A program made the position numbers and the translations under genes. A DNA stretch of 64,000 nucleotides from Paenibacillus sp. DMB20. Its GTDB lineage: Bacteria; Bacillota; Bacilli; Paenibacillales; Paenibacillaceae. Where the stretch lies: assembly GCF_000987955.1 (NCBI RefSeq), contig NZ_LAZU01000036.1, positions 62,001 to 126,000 on the forward strand, read 5' to 3'. Of this stretch, positions 33,570 to 42,366 are shown in pieces (within the stretch, counting starts at the first letter, position 1; every line of letters starts with the position of its first letter). The notes beneath the pieces were generated by a model. The model was not told where the DNA came from. It was given only the letters and a program-made list of their open reading frames with translations, and ran no database searches.

Positions 33570-34434
33570 ATGCCTAAAAAACACCGGAATTTATCTGCAG
33601 GAGAGATTATCAAACGGATCATTTTCATTACGCTTGGAGCTATTATGATGGCCGTGGCACTTGAGGTGTTTCTTGTTCCGAACACTATCATTGACGGAGG
33701 GATTACCGGCATAGCATCGTACTTTCCAAAATCACGCCGATCGCCCTGGGGGCGTTTCTGTTCCTGTTCAACCTTCCGTTTCTTCTCATCGGGTATAAGC
33801 AGATCGGCAAAACGTTTGCCTTCTCCACGCTTTACGGAATTATCGTTTTGTCTGTTTCTACGGCTTTGCTTCACGATGTTCAGCCTTTTACGAATGAGAA
33901 AATCCTGGCCGTATTGTTCGGGGGGCTCATTCTCGGAAGCGGGGTCGGTCTCGTCATCCGTTTTGGCGGAGCTTGGACGGGACGGAGATCGTCGCGATCC
34001 TGATTTCCAAAAAATTCCGTATCCCTGTCGGCCAAATCATCATGTTCATTAACGTATTTATCTTCGTAGTAGCCGGATTCGTGTTCGGTCCGGATTCGGC
34101 CATGTACTCCATATTCACTTATTATATCGCAGCCAAAGTCATGGATATCGTGGTGGAGGGTTTGGACGAGTCCAAATCCGTCACGATCATATCCAGCGAG
34201 TATGAGGAAATATCCGAAGCCATCAATGATCGTTTGGGCCGGAGCACCACGCTCCTTTACGGCAGGGGCGGTTACTCCAAGGAGGAAACGCAGATGATCT
34301 ATTGCGTGGTCACTAGGCTTGAGGTGTCCAAGCTTAAGACGGTTGTCCAGGAGATCGATAAAAACGCGTTCATTTCCATACAAAACGTGGCGGATGTTCT
34401 CGGCGGCAATCTTGCGAAAAAGAGCATACATTAG
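33570..34434 (+). pseudogene. YitT/DUF161-family membrane protein, two frameshifts
   Basis: Three frames in turn give one YitT-family protein: MPKKHRNLSAGEIIKRIIF to DGGITGIAS (33570 to about 33716); LSKITPIALGAFLFLFN to LGSGVGLVIRFGGA (to about 33970); then DGTEIVAILISKKFRIPVGQ to the stop at 34434, with the C-terminal DUF2179 domain (YGRGGYSKEETQMIYCVV). The total is about 289 residues, normal for the family. One missing base near 33718 (TCG-TACTTT) and one near 33970 (GCT-TGGACG) restore it. Such proteins have 5-6 helices and unknown function. Two independent slips in an otherwise undamaged gene point either to recent loss or to sequencing error. Confidence 0.78.
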
Positions 34435-34444
34435 GGTTCAACAG

Positions 34445-34483
34445 AAGAGGGTGGGGCAAACGAAAGGTTTGCCCCACCCTCTT
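34445..34483 (+). terminator. strong terminator after the YitT gene
   Basis: AGAGGGTGGGGCAAA pairs perfectly with TTTGCCCCACCCTCT around CGAAAGG; the 15-pair stem could act on both strands. Confidence 0.88.
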
Positions 34484-34523
34484 TGGTAGGTTTATGGGAA
34501 CGCCGTTTTGTCGGCGGGCCTTA

Positions 34524-34736
34524 TTATTTACGTATTTCAAAAAACTCGCATTCCGCCCGGCGATGGTAATCCACGCTGCTTACGCTCGATTGGGTAACAA
34601 TGGTTTCGCTCGTAAAGCGGATGACTTTGGTTCCCGAATCGATCATATGGTCATTTTTGAATACCCTTATCGGATACTGAAGATCCACGGCTTCCTGGAA
34701 ATCCTGGTCCGTTATTAGCGGGCGCACAATTGGCAT
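34524..34736 (-). CDS. conserved small protein (70 aa)
   Basis: Unrecognised 70-residue soluble protein with strand-rich sequence (YPIRVFKNDHMIDSGTKVIR, SSVDYHRRAECEFFEIRK). AAAGGAG sits at proper spacing before its ATG at 34736. It lies just downstream of thymidine kinase on the same strand, 43 bases apart, so they may be co-transcribed. The coding case rests on ribosome binding site and frame; function unknown. Confidence 0.6.
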   Translation of the reverse strand: MPIVRPLITDQDFQEAVDLQYPIRVFKNDHMIDSGTKVIRFTSETIVTQSSVSSVDYHRRAECEFFEIRK

Positions 34737-34779
34737 GTTTTTGAATCTCCTTTTTCCCGAGAAATTGGATTACGCATGA

Positions 34780-35349
34780 TCAAAGCGGAGGATTGGCATG
34801 GCATTTGCGGCAGACCGGGACATACGAATCGTTCCCGCCGATGACGATCTGTTCGCCGGTGTAGACCGGCTTGCCGTCCTTCAGACGCAAATTCATGGTG
34901 GCCTTGCGCTCGCAGAACCAGCAGATGGTTTTCATTTCTTCGATTTTATCGGCATATACAAGCATCCAGCGGCTGCCTTCGAACAGTTCGTTTCGGAAAT
35001 CGTTCTTCAAGCCGAATCCCATGACGGGAACATGGAGCTCGTCCACAATCCGGACCAGTTGAAGAATGCTGTCCTTCGATAAAAACTGGCATTCGTCGAC
35101 AAGGACGCAGTAGGGCTTGGGAATGTGGCTTTGTACAATGCCAAATATATCGGTGCTCTCGGTGATCGGAATCGCCTGTCTCCGAAGACCGATTCGGGAA
35201 GAGACAAATCCGACTTCATCCCGGTCGTCGACGGCGGATGTAAAAATGAGAACCGGCTTGTTCTGCTCTTCATAATTATGGGCTACCTTCAGGATTTCAA
35301 TGGATTTACCGCTGTTCATCGATCCATACTTAAAAAATAGTTGTGCCAT
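34780..35349 (-). CDS. tdk: thymidine kinase
   Basis: This 189-residue type II thymidine kinase salvages thymidine to dTMP with ATP. The P-loop GSMNSGKS is at residues 9-16. Other marks are the DECQFL segment (Walker B-like, with the catalytic glutamate), the four zinc cysteines (CWFC and CRKC) and the lasso region KDGKPVYTGEQIVIGGNDSY. ATG 35349 (MAQLFFKYG) is preferred because AAAGGA is seven bases upstream; ATG 35355 and 35385 are less likely. Confidence 0.95.
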   Translation of the reverse strand: MAQLFFKYGSMNSGKSIEILKVAHNYEEQNKPVLIFTSAVDDRDEVGFVSSRIGLRRQAIPITESTDIFGIVQSHIPKPYCVLVDECQFLSKDSILQLVRIVDELHVPVMGFGLKNDFRNELFEGSRWMLVYADKIEEMKTICWFCERKATMNLRLKDGKPVYTGEQIVIGGNDSYVPVCRKCHANPPL

Positions 35350-35500
35350 GTTCATTTCCTTTCCCGTTTGCAAGTCAAAATCCATCTTATTGTCTCATTA
35401 TCCGAAGGCATATGTAAATAACAAATCATGTGAAAGCAGGGACTGCACCCGCCGACCGTGACCGGAACATGCGGTGCAGTCCAGAATATCATAACTGTGT

Positions 35501-35797
35501 TTAGCCCTGCCACTGGCGGATAACGATGACCAAAAGAATGAACAATACCAGCTCGGCAGCCACAACTCGCGGCCGGCCCGAATAACAATGGACAGGCGGG
35601 CAGGCGTATCCTTGAATATGGGCGTAATGTTGAAGATGGTGATGATGATAAGGGTTATGAGCTGAGTGGTAACCCAAGCCAGGGTATGCGCCATAGCCAG
35701 GTGTCCCGCCGACATTGACTTTTACCTCCATTGCTCCAGCTTTGATGCCTGAATGGTATGCCGTGCCTTTTCCGGGCATGCTGCTGCTTTCTCCCAT
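35501..35797 (-). CDS. small His/Tyr/Gly-rich protein with C-terminal membrane helix
   Basis: This 98-residue protein is unrecognised. The middle is rich in Gly, Tyr, Pro and His (VGGTPGYGAYPGLGYH then a run of four His), and the C-terminal 20 residues form a single hydrophobic helix (AAELVLFILLVIVIRQWQG). The helix recalls YjcZ-type sporulation proteins, but the family is not certain. The ATG at 35797 is chosen because GAAGGAG lies ten bases upstream; a TTG at 35818 overlaps that site. It stands alone between thymidine kinase and a sensor kinase. Confidence 0.55.
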   Translation of the reverse strand: MGESSSMPGKGTAYHSGIKAGAMEVKVNVGGTPGYGAYPGLGYHSAHNPYHHHHLQHYAHIQGYACPPVHCYSGRPRVVAAELVLFILLVIVIRQWQG

Positions 35798-36011
35798 GCC
35801 TGACAACAACTCCTTCAATTTCGATTTTGGTGTTGCCTAACTGGGTTTATATTATGAAGAAGTGGTTGGGTGTACCTGTGCATATACCCATGGAGCCAAG
35901 AATGGGCTCCTTCGTTTCGTACGATGCATATAGCTGGCTTTTATATTAAATTTTAAAAAAAGATGGGACGGAAGGAATGGAGCCAATTACCTAAAAAAAC
36001 AAAAATAGACA

Positions 36012-36040
36012 TAAAGCCGCGGATTCCGCGGCTTATTTTG
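36012..36040 (+). terminator. hairpin before the sensor kinase gene
   Basis: AAGCCGCGGA (36014-36023) pairs with TCCGCGGCTT (36025-36034), then ATTTTGTTGG. It is the only feature seen in the 332-base gap 35798-36129 apart from the probable kinase promoter. With no gene upstream on this strand its role is unclear; on the minus strand it lacks a T-run. Confidence 0.5.
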
Positions 36041-36129
36041 TTGGATTTTTCTGCTTATTATCCCCATATTATGTTATAACAGATGAAGGTAGTGAATAAC
36101 CATTCGCAAGCCGTCTGGAGTGAGTGCCC

Positions 36130-37698
36130 TTGTCCATTCATTTATTGAAACTTGTCTTCGTTCCTTTCATTTCGCTGTTTATCATGCTTTCCTCCGTTAC
36201 CCTAGGAAAGGGCGCAAATCTTCCGCTTATGGCGGGTTCGGCGCTGCTTCTGTTCGTCAGCGTCATTGCCGATAAAAAATACCCCTGGATTAAAGCGCTT
36301 CAGTTTTTAATATTGGGGGTTTTTCAGTATGCAAGCCATTTAAACTGGTGCATACTGCTGTATTACATTTTGACCATCAACGTGATCCAGCATAAAAGCA
36401 AGTTAGGGCAGATGATGCCGTACGCGTTACTGATGATCAGCGAATATTCCCTCATCCGGTTTACGTTTACTCCGTTTAATATGTACACCGTACTCGTTGC
36501 CGTTTTTGATATTCTTTCTTCCATCGTCATTATTTTCATGTTTCACATAATCGTCCGCATCGAAACCGAGAAAAAAACGCTGTTCAAGCAAAACAAGTAC
36601 CTGATCAACCACGATCCGCTCACCGGATTCCTCAATTACGACGGCTATATGCGAGCCGTCCGGGGGCTCGCCGACAGCCCGGGCAGCTTTCAGCTCATTC
36701 TGCTGGACATTAACAATTTCAAGTCCTTGAACGCCAAGGATATCGCCACGGCGAACGAGATACTCATCAGTTTTTCGATCAGCATCCGGAATCATTTCAC
36801 CAACATGCTGGCCGCAGCCCGTTACGCGGGGGATCGTTTTGCCGTTCTTTTGCCGTCAACGGAGCCGTTTAAGGATTTAAGGTCTTTCGATGATTTAGGT
36901 CTCAGGGTTACATACAGCATTACGCATTATCCGCAGGAAGCCTCTACCTTCCAGGAGGTCATCAGCATGGCGGAAGAACGAATCTTTCAGATGCGCAGGG
37001 AAAGCTGGCTTAAGAGCCAGGAGGAATTCATGCGTTCGGCAAAAATGAAAACGGTTGGGGAGCTGGCTGCCGGCATGGCTCATGAAATACGGAATCCGCT
37101 GACGGCCATTAAAGGTTTCATTCAGCTGTCCAAGCTGCAAAACTATAACATAGAGCCATGGTATGAGGTGATCATGGGCGAAATAACGAGGGTCGGAGAG
37201 CTGACGGCCGAATTTTTGCAGTTCTCCAAGCCGCATATGAGCAATATGAAGGTCGATTCCTTAATCGGCTGCATGACGAGGGTATTCTCCTTATGCGAGT
37301 CCGAGGCGGCTTCGCGCGGCCATACTTTCACGATGGAGCTGCCGGAACAGCAAGTCATGGTCTTTATGGACCGGGACAAGATGATTCAGGTCCTGATCAA
37401 TTTGATCCGGAACGCGTTTCAGGCAATGGAGACCACGGGGAATGTCCATTTCAGCTTAAGCCTTGAGCAGCAAGCGGCGATGATCCGTGTCGAAGACACC
37501 GGGAAGGGGATTGCCAAGAGCGAAATCGGGCAAATATTCGACCCGTTTTATACGACTAAGGAGGATGGTACCGGATTGGGCTTGTCTTTGTGTCAAAAAA
37601 TCGTGGAGGACCATGGCGGCACGATCTCCGTGCACAGCGAGTTCGGGGTAGGTACCATATTTACCGTAAAACTCCCGGTTGCGGAGGAAGAGGTTTAA
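36130..37698 (+). CDS. membrane sensor histidine kinase with degenerate GGDEF domain
   Basis: This 522-residue protein has 5-6 N-terminal membrane helices (residues 1-150). A diguanylate-cyclase-like domain follows (about 160-290, DPLTGFLNYDGYMRAV, LILLDINNFKSLN), and then a histidine kinase. The GGDEF signature is replaced by YAGDRF, so cyclase activity is probably lost. The kinase has its phospho-histidine at His318 (GMAHEIRNPLTA), N box (NLIRNAFQAM), DTGKGI and GTGLGLSLC. TTG 36130 is favoured because GGAG (36117-36120) is nine bases away; GTG 36124 is too close. No response regulator is adjacent, so it is an orphan kinase of the KinB/sporulation-kinase style (inference). Confidence 0.88.
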   Translation: MSIHLLKLVFVPFISLFIMLSSVTLGKGANLPLMAGSALLLFVSVIADKKYPWIKALQFLILGVFQYASHLNWCILLYYILTINVIQHKSKLGQMMPYALLMISEYSLIRFTFTPFNMYTVLVAVFDILSSIVIIFMFHIIVRIETEKKTLFKQNKYLINHDPLTGFLNYDGYMRAVRGLADSPGSFQLILLDINNFKSLNAKDIATANEILISFSISIRNHFTNMLAAARYAGDRFAVLLPSTEPFKDLRSFDDLGLRVTYSITHYPQEASTFQEVISMAEERIFQMRRESWLKSQEEFMRSAKMKTVGELAAGMAHEIRNPLTAIKGFIQLSKLQNYNIEPWYEVIMGEITRVGELTAEFLQFSKPHMSNMKVDSLIGCMTRVFSLCESEAASRGHTFTMELPEQQVMVFMDRDKMIQVLINLIRNAFQAMETTGNVHFSLSLEQQAAMIRVEDTGKGIAKSEIGQIFDPFYTTKEDGTGLGLSLCQKIVEDHGGTISVHSEFGVGTIFTVKLPVAEEEV

Positions 37699-37716
37699 AG
37701 GTTTAACTTGGATTGC

Positions 37717-37752
37717 GCGAAAAAAAGACTTCTCCCCAACTTGAAGTCTTGG
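37717..37752 (-). terminator. probable terminator of the gltS gene
   Basis: On the minus strand AAGACTTCAAG pairs with the AAGTCTT side of the hairpin, followed by TTTTTTT. It lies 60 bases after the gltS stop and may also stop the convergent kinase transcript. Confidence 0.7.
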
Positions 37753-37810
37753 GGCAACTGCGCCAAAACGCCCGAAGGAAGAAGTCCTTTCATGTAACAC
37801 TCAGGGAATG

Positions 37811-38998
37811 TTATTTCAATAAATTGATCGTCGTAATGATGATGGGCATGGCGAACAGATCAATCAGGAAAGCGCCGACAATCGGAACGACCAGATACGC
37901 TTTACGCGACGGCCCGAAGCGCTCCGTGACCGCGGACATATTGGCCATGGCATTAGGCGTGGCCCCGAGTCCGTGTCCCGTGAAACCCGCAACCATTACG
38001 GCCGCGTCATAGTTTTTGCCCAGCAGACGGAACAGAATGAAAATGCCGAACAGAACGATAAACACAACCTGTATGAATACGATCACCAGTATAGGCAGCG
38101 CAAGGTCGGCGACTTCCCACAATTTGATACTCATGAGCGCCATGGACAGGAAAATGCCAAGGGTCACGTCGCTAATCAGGTTGATGCTTTTCATGTCTAT
38201 GGCATTCGGGTTGAGTTTATCCATGATGTTGCGGACGATGACGGCCACGAACATGGCCCCGACATAACCGGGAAGAACAAAACCCGTTGCCGACGTGAAC
38301 AGCTCTCCCAAATACGTCCCCAGGGCCATACAGAACGTAATGAGCAGTACCTGGATGAAGAACGTATTCGTGGTAATCGGTTGAACGTTTTCTTCAACGT
38401 TTTTGGTTTCTTCAACGGTTTCGGTCGGCTTCAGATCGTATTTGGAGAGCAAATATTTGACGGTTGGACCGCCAACCAAGCCGCCGGCAATGAGACCGAA
38501 GGTAGCGGCCGCTACCCCGATGGACAGCGCTGAATGGATTCCCATGTCTTCAAGGGTTTGTCCAAATGCGGTTGCGGCCCCATGGCCGCCTTCCATGGAT
38601 ACCGCTCCGGCCATCATTCCGATCAAGGGATGGATGCCGAACAACGAAGCTAGGGAGACGCCGATCACGTTTTGCGCCAGGGCCAGGAATCCGCAGGCAA
38701 GCCAGTAGATGACAAGCAGCTTGCCGCCCAGTTTGATGAGCTGAAAGCTTGCTCCCAACCCTACGGTTGTGAAGAACGTGATCATAAACAGGCTTTGGAG
38801 CGAGGTATCCAAGGTGAACTCCACGAGTCCAGCGGATTTCAGGGCTGTAGCCAGGATGGCAAACAGCAGGCCGCCGATGACCGGGGCCGGAATGCAAAAC
38901 TTTTGGAGCAATCCGACCTTTTTGACAATGACGGTCCCTAGGGCTAACAGCGCTACCGCCAGAAATATCGTAGTTACTTGATTAAGGGCTAATGTCAT
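37811..38998 (-). CDS. gltS: sodium/glutamate symporter
   Basis: This 395-residue GltS-type carrier imports glutamate with sodium. It has about ten helices in two inverted halves, each with a conserved re-entrant segment (PLIGMMAGAVSMEGGHGAAT; VMVAGFTGHGLGATPNAMAN). The ATG at 38998 is chosen because GGGGAGGA precedes it. That start lies inside the 3' end of the upstream ureohydrolase gene (17-base overlap), so the two are translationally coupled. Confidence 0.92.
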   Translation of the reverse strand: MTLALNQVTTIFLAVALLALGTVIVKKVGLLQKFCIPAPVIGGLLFAILATALKSAGLVEFTLDTSLQSLFMITFFTTVGLGASFQLIKLGGKLLVIYWLACGFLALAQNVIGVSLASLFGIHPLIGMMAGAVSMEGGHGAATAFGQTLEDMGIHSALSIGVAAATFGLIAGGLVGGPTVKYLLSKYDLKPTETVEETKNVEENVQPITTNTFFIQVLLITFCMALGTYLGELFTSATGFVLPGYVGAMFVAVIVRNIMDKLNPNAIDMKSINLISDVTLGIFLSMALMSIKLWEVADLALPILVIVFIQVVFIVLFGIFILFRLLGKNYDAAVMVAGFTGHGLGATPNAMANMSAVTERFGPSRKAYLVVPIVGAFLIDLFAMPIIITTINLLK

Positions 38999-39959
38999 CA
39001 AGATTCCTCCCCATAAATGCTGTAATCGCTTCATTCGTCAAGTAGGCGCCTAACTTTGCGGTTCTGCCGTTCTCGTCCACTGCCGGATTCACCTCGCAGA
39101 TATCGAAAGAAAGCGTTTTCTCATTGGCTGTCACGTCGCGGATCAGGGTACGGACAACCATCGGCGTTAGTCCAAATGGGGATGGAGCACTGACTCCCGG
39201 CGCAAAAGCCGCATTCAAGACATCGGTACACAGGGTTAGTATGACATAATCCTGCTGTTCTATGAATTCGCGCAATGCAGAAGCGATGTCATCCATCCGC
39301 CCTTCATGCATATCTTCTTCCAAAATATAACGGGCACCGAGCTCGTCCGCTTTGTCGAACAGCTCCTGCGTGTTTCCGAAGCGTTGGATGCCAAGCACGA
39401 AATAACGGCTGTTTTTGTCCTGCTCCAAGATTTGCCTGAACATCGTGCCCGATGAAGGCTGATGCTCGTAAGAGCGCAAATCGAAATGGGCGTCGATATT
39501 GACGATTCCAAGCGTTGCCTCGCTTCCTATATGTTTTCGGACACCCAAATAATGCCCGTACAGCGTTTCGTGTCCCCCGCCCAAAATGATGGGAACCGCC
39601 GATTTAGAAAGAAGATGCGATACGGCATTCCCCAGCGATTCCTGGGCTGCTTCAAGCTCTTCGTCGTTGCAAATCACATTCCCGGCATCGACAATGCGCT
39701 TCCCTTCCTGTAATCGCCAAGGGAGACTTGCGAGCGCCTTCCTGATTGCGTTCGGAGCCTTCGCCGCACCCAATCTGCCCTGATTGCGCCGAACGCCTTC
39801 CTCGCATTCAAAACCGAGGATCGCGCAAGTAGGATCAGAGGAAGCCTTCCATTGATCGAGGTCTATCTCTTCAACAACTTGATGGTAGCGAAAGCTGCTT
39901 CTTTTTTCCGTATGATCCGTTCGGCCGGTCCATACATCAGCTCCAACTTTCTTTAGCAT
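38982..39959 (-). CDS. hutG: ureohydrolase (formimidoylglutamase-like)
   Basis: This 325-residue arginase/agmatinase-superfamily enzyme is most like formimidoylglutamase, the last step of histidine degradation (formimidoyl-glutamate to glutamate and formamide). Manganese-binding motifs are visible: GGGHET, NIDAHFDLR, and TLCTDVLNAAFAPGVSAPSP, where the usual second Asp of the DxxD-type motif is Asn. SFDICEVNPAVDENGRTAKL closes the site. The ATG at 39959 follows AAAGG. It is coupled to the glutamate carrier gltS and divergent from a LysR regulator. No other hut genes are present, so the hutG name is likely but not certain. Confidence 0.75.
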   Translation of the reverse strand: MLKKVGADVWTGRTDHTEKRSSFRYHQVVEEIDLDQWKASSDPTCAILGFECEEGVRRNQGRLGAAKAPNAIRKALASLPWRLQEGKRIVDAGNVICNDEELEAAQESLGNAVSHLLSKSAVPIILGGGHETLYGHYLGVRKHIGSEATLGIVNIDAHFDLRSYEHQPSSGTMFRQILEQDKNSRYFVLGIQRFGNTQELFDKADELGARYILEEDMHEGRMDDIASALREFIEQQDYVILTLCTDVLNAAFAPGVSAPSPFGLTPMVVRTLIRDVTANEKTLSFDICEVNPAVDENGRTAKLGAYLTNEAITAFMGRNLDDISP

Positions 39960-40050
39960 GTTCCCCATCCTTTCTGCGTTTGCTGAGCTATATTTTGTTG
40001 TTATTATATGATGACATTCTTATTATTTAAAATATATAATATTAATAAAT

Positions 40051-40069
40051 TTATAGCATTAAGTTATAA
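40051..40069. promoter_or_regulatory. candidate LysR operator
   Basis: TTATA (40051-40055) and TATAA (40065-40069) form an inverted repeat in an AT-rich tract between the divergent hutG and lysR genes. The place suits a LysR autoregulatory site, but the AT-rich composition makes chance occurrence easy. Confidence 0.3.
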
Positions 40070-40089
40070 ATCGAGAAAGGAAGATCGAG

Positions 40090-40974
40090 TTGGACATCAA
40101 GCAATTATATTACTTCGTGACGGTCTCCGATCAGTTGAGTTATTCCAAAGCTGCGCAAAAGCTGCATATATCACAGCCTTCTTTAAGCAACGCCATTAAA
40201 AACCTGGAGCGTGAGGTCGGTTCGCCATTGCTTGAACGAAGCACGAGGAAAATCGAACTGACGGACGCCGGTAAAGTTTTGTATCAAAAATCGGTTCTTC
40301 TTCTGTCCCAAATGAACATCCTGAAAAAAGAGATGGAAGAAGTAAAGCTGACGGGCAGCGGCGAGCTTATCATCGGCATGATCGAGTCCGTAAGGCATTG
40401 GGTTCCCAAGGTGATCCGTGAGTATCAAAATCGGTTTCCTTCCATCCATATCAAGTTGATCGAAGTGCTGAGCAGAAAGGCCGTCATCGATTCCTTGCGG
40501 AAATACCATACGCATTTCATCATTACCAACCAGTCTATTTGCGAGGAAGATATTGAATCGCTCCCTTTATACGAAGAAAGATTGGTGCTTGTGATGCATA
40601 GGGATCACCCGCTTTTTAGGCAGGAGTCCATTACATTTCAAGAGCTGGAACGGGAGCCTTTCATCATCAGCATGGAAGGATTCCAGACGAGGGAGGATAT
40701 TTTGCAAGCCTTCCGGCTGGAGCAAGCGTCCCCGAACATCAAATTTGAAATTGAACGGTTTGAGACCGCGTTGACCTTGGTCAGAGAAAATTTGGGGATT
40801 GCCATCATCCCCGAAAATTATTTGTTCGAGCCGCAGGATGCCGCCATTGTCCGGAAATCGATAGATTCGCCTGCCCTGAAAAGGACGGTATATTTGACGT
40901 ATATGAAAAATCGGTATTTGGCTCCCGCGGTCCAAAGCTTTTTGGACGATATTCAGCGAAACTTTGCTTCTTGA
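40090..40974 (+). CDS. LysR-family regulator, divergent from hutG-gltS
   Basis: This 294-residue LysR regulator has an N-terminal helix-turn-helix (FVTVSDQLSYSKAAQKLHIS, residues 9-28) and a two-lobed ligand domain. TTG 40090 follows AAAGGA (40076-40081) and matches the family start MDIKQLYYFV. Its position opposite hutG-gltS makes it the probable activator of that pair; the effector could be glutamate or a histidine-pathway intermediate (inference). Confidence 0.9.
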   Translation: MDIKQLYYFVTVSDQLSYSKAAQKLHISQPSLSNAIKNLEREVGSPLLERSTRKIELTDAGKVLYQKSVLLLSQMNILKKEMEEVKLTGSGELIIGMIESVRHWVPKVIREYQNRFPSIHIKLIEVLSRKAVIDSLRKYHTHFIITNQSICEEDIESLPLYEERLVLVMHRDHPLFRQESITFQELEREPFIISMEGFQTREDILQAFRLEQASPNIKFEIERFETALTLVRENLGIAIIPENYLFEPQDAAIVRKSIDSPALKRTVYLTYMKNRYLAPAVQSFLDDIQRNFAS

Positions 40975-41105
40975 ACGCAAACTGTCATCTATGACAAATA
41001 CCGGGCGGGAAAATAGTAACGGATTACAAAAAAAGGGACATTCCATCCATTCCGCTCGGGCCTTCTCGGGGGTATGTTTAAAACAACCCATAAGAAGGAT
41101 GATGA

Positions 41106-41720
41106 ATGATGAATACCGATTTTTATAGACAGGATATTGTATTGGAAAATGATCGCGTAAAGTTGATCCCCGTTGACGAAGGCATAACAGACGAACTGCG
41201 GATGATCCTGCATGATGAAGAGATTACGCGGTATTCCGGAGACCGGATGAAAAATGAAGAAGACTATGAGAACTATATACGCGAAATGAAACAATTAAGA
41301 GCCATGAAGCAAGGCTATCCTTTTATCGTGATCGATAAGAATCGCGGTGGGGTCGCCGGTACGACCAGGCTGGGGAATATTCATTTCGGGAATAAACGGT
41401 TGGAAATAGGCTGGACGTGGTACGGCAGCGAATACCGGGGAACCGGAATTAACAAGGCCTGCAAGTACGAATTGCTTAAGTATGTTTTTGAGACGATGAA
41501 CTTCAATAGGGTTCAGTTCAGCGTGGATCATGAGAATGCAAGATCTCAAAAGGCCGTTTTAAAGCTGGGGGCCACCCAAGAAGGCGTTTTTAGGCACAAC
41601 TATGTGAATGCGGACGGCGAAGGCAGGGATGATGTGTACTTCAGCATTATTCAGCCGGAATGGAAGGAGATCAAGGAAAGGTTCTTTAAAGAATATTTGA
41701 CCCAGGGGCCGGTTGTGTGA
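41106..41720 (+). CDS. GNAT acetyltransferase (RimJ/RimL type)
   Basis: This 204-residue N-acetyltransferase is of the RimJ/RimL branch, using acetyl-CoA. Family marks are LENDRVKLIPVDEGITDEL at the start, the substrate strand GNKRLEIGWTWYGSEYRGTG and RVQFSVDHENARSQKAVLKL GATQEG near the end. Length is normal. GAAGGATGA precedes two tandem ATG codons (41106, 41109). The target is unknown. Confidence 0.88.
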   Translation: MMNTDFYRQDIVLENDRVKLIPVDEGITDELRMILHDEEITRYSGDRMKNEEDYENYIREMKQLRAMKQGYPFIVIDKNRGGVAGTTRLGNIHFGNKRLEIGWTWYGSEYRGTGINKACKYELLKYVFETMNFNRVQFSVDHENARSQKAVLKLGATQEGVFRHNYVNADGEGRDDVYFSIIQPEWKEIKERFFKEYLTQGPVV

Positions 41721-41738
41721 GAATACCCGTCAAAATTT

Positions 41739-41930
41739 ATGCTATGGATGATAACTACGGGGGTGCGGGAAACGAATGATGAGGTTTGGATTTCGCCTAT
41801 CGGCGATCTGCCCATAAACGAGAGCGAAGACGGTGAAGTGTTTGCGCAGGGTCGATATGCGGTTTCGGGAAATTCATTGTTCTTCTCCATCGAATTGCCC
41901 GCTCGGGATCGCCTGGAAGAAGAGGTCTGA
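41739..41930 (+). CDS. short uncertain reading frame (63 aa), possibly frameshifted
   Basis: The frame reads TNDEVWISPIGDLPINESED and GRYAVSGNSLFFSIELPARD. A different frame just upstream (from GTG 41718) reads RIPVKIYAMDDNYGGAG and would join it near 41775 to give a protein of about 75 residues. The protein-like sequence on both sides suggests a small real gene with one slip, but no family is recognised and no clear ribosome binding site precedes it. Confidence 0.3.
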   Translation: MLWMITTGVRETNDEVWISPIGDLPINESEDGEVFAQGRYAVSGNSLFFSIELPARDRLEEEV

Positions 41931-41972
41931 CTCCAAGGCATCAACTACATTTTGAAAGGATATTTCACTGAA

Positions 41973-42337
41973 ATGATGACGTACCGTTTTTTTCGAATGA
42001 TCGAGGCCCATGCATCTGCTATCGCAAAATGGAATTATGAAGGGCCTTACTCATTTTATAATATGGAAGACAGCGAAGAAACGATGGAAGATTTCATGAA
42101 TGGCGATTATTTCTACGCGCTCAATCCGGAGAATGAACTCATCGGGTTTATTTGCAAGGGGAACTCCGCCCGCGTGCTGATGTTCATGATTTTCAGCTTG
42201 CCGTGGCTACATTTAATGAACGGGCGATCAAGGTATATGAACGCGTTGGCTTTAAAAGGGGCATTGTTTTCAAGAGTAAAGCAGGGGAACAAGATGTCGA
42301 TTTTCTCTCAATGAACCTTTCATTGCACCCCGCATAA
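41973..42337 (+). pseudogene. GNAT acetyltransferase with internal deletion
   Basis: The N-terminal part (MTYRFFRMIEAHASAIAKWN to ENELIGFICKGNSARV, 41973 to about 42175) and the C-terminal part in another frame (LQLAVATFNERAIKVYERVG-like segment, 42185-42337, ending DVDFLSMNLSLHPA) both belong to one GNAT protein. The middle, with the acetyl-CoA-binding Q/RxxGxG/A loop, is missing: about 50 residues are deleted, with a frame change at the junction. The gene cannot encode an active enzyme. Confidence 0.7.
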
Positions 42338-42366
42338 ATAAAAATAATCCGCTTGATTAAAAGCAT

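Noticed and set aside
40021..40090. A strong -10/-35 promoter in the AT-rich tract before the LysR gene
   Set aside because: Many TATA-like hexamers occur there by composition alone, so I could not choose one with confidence.
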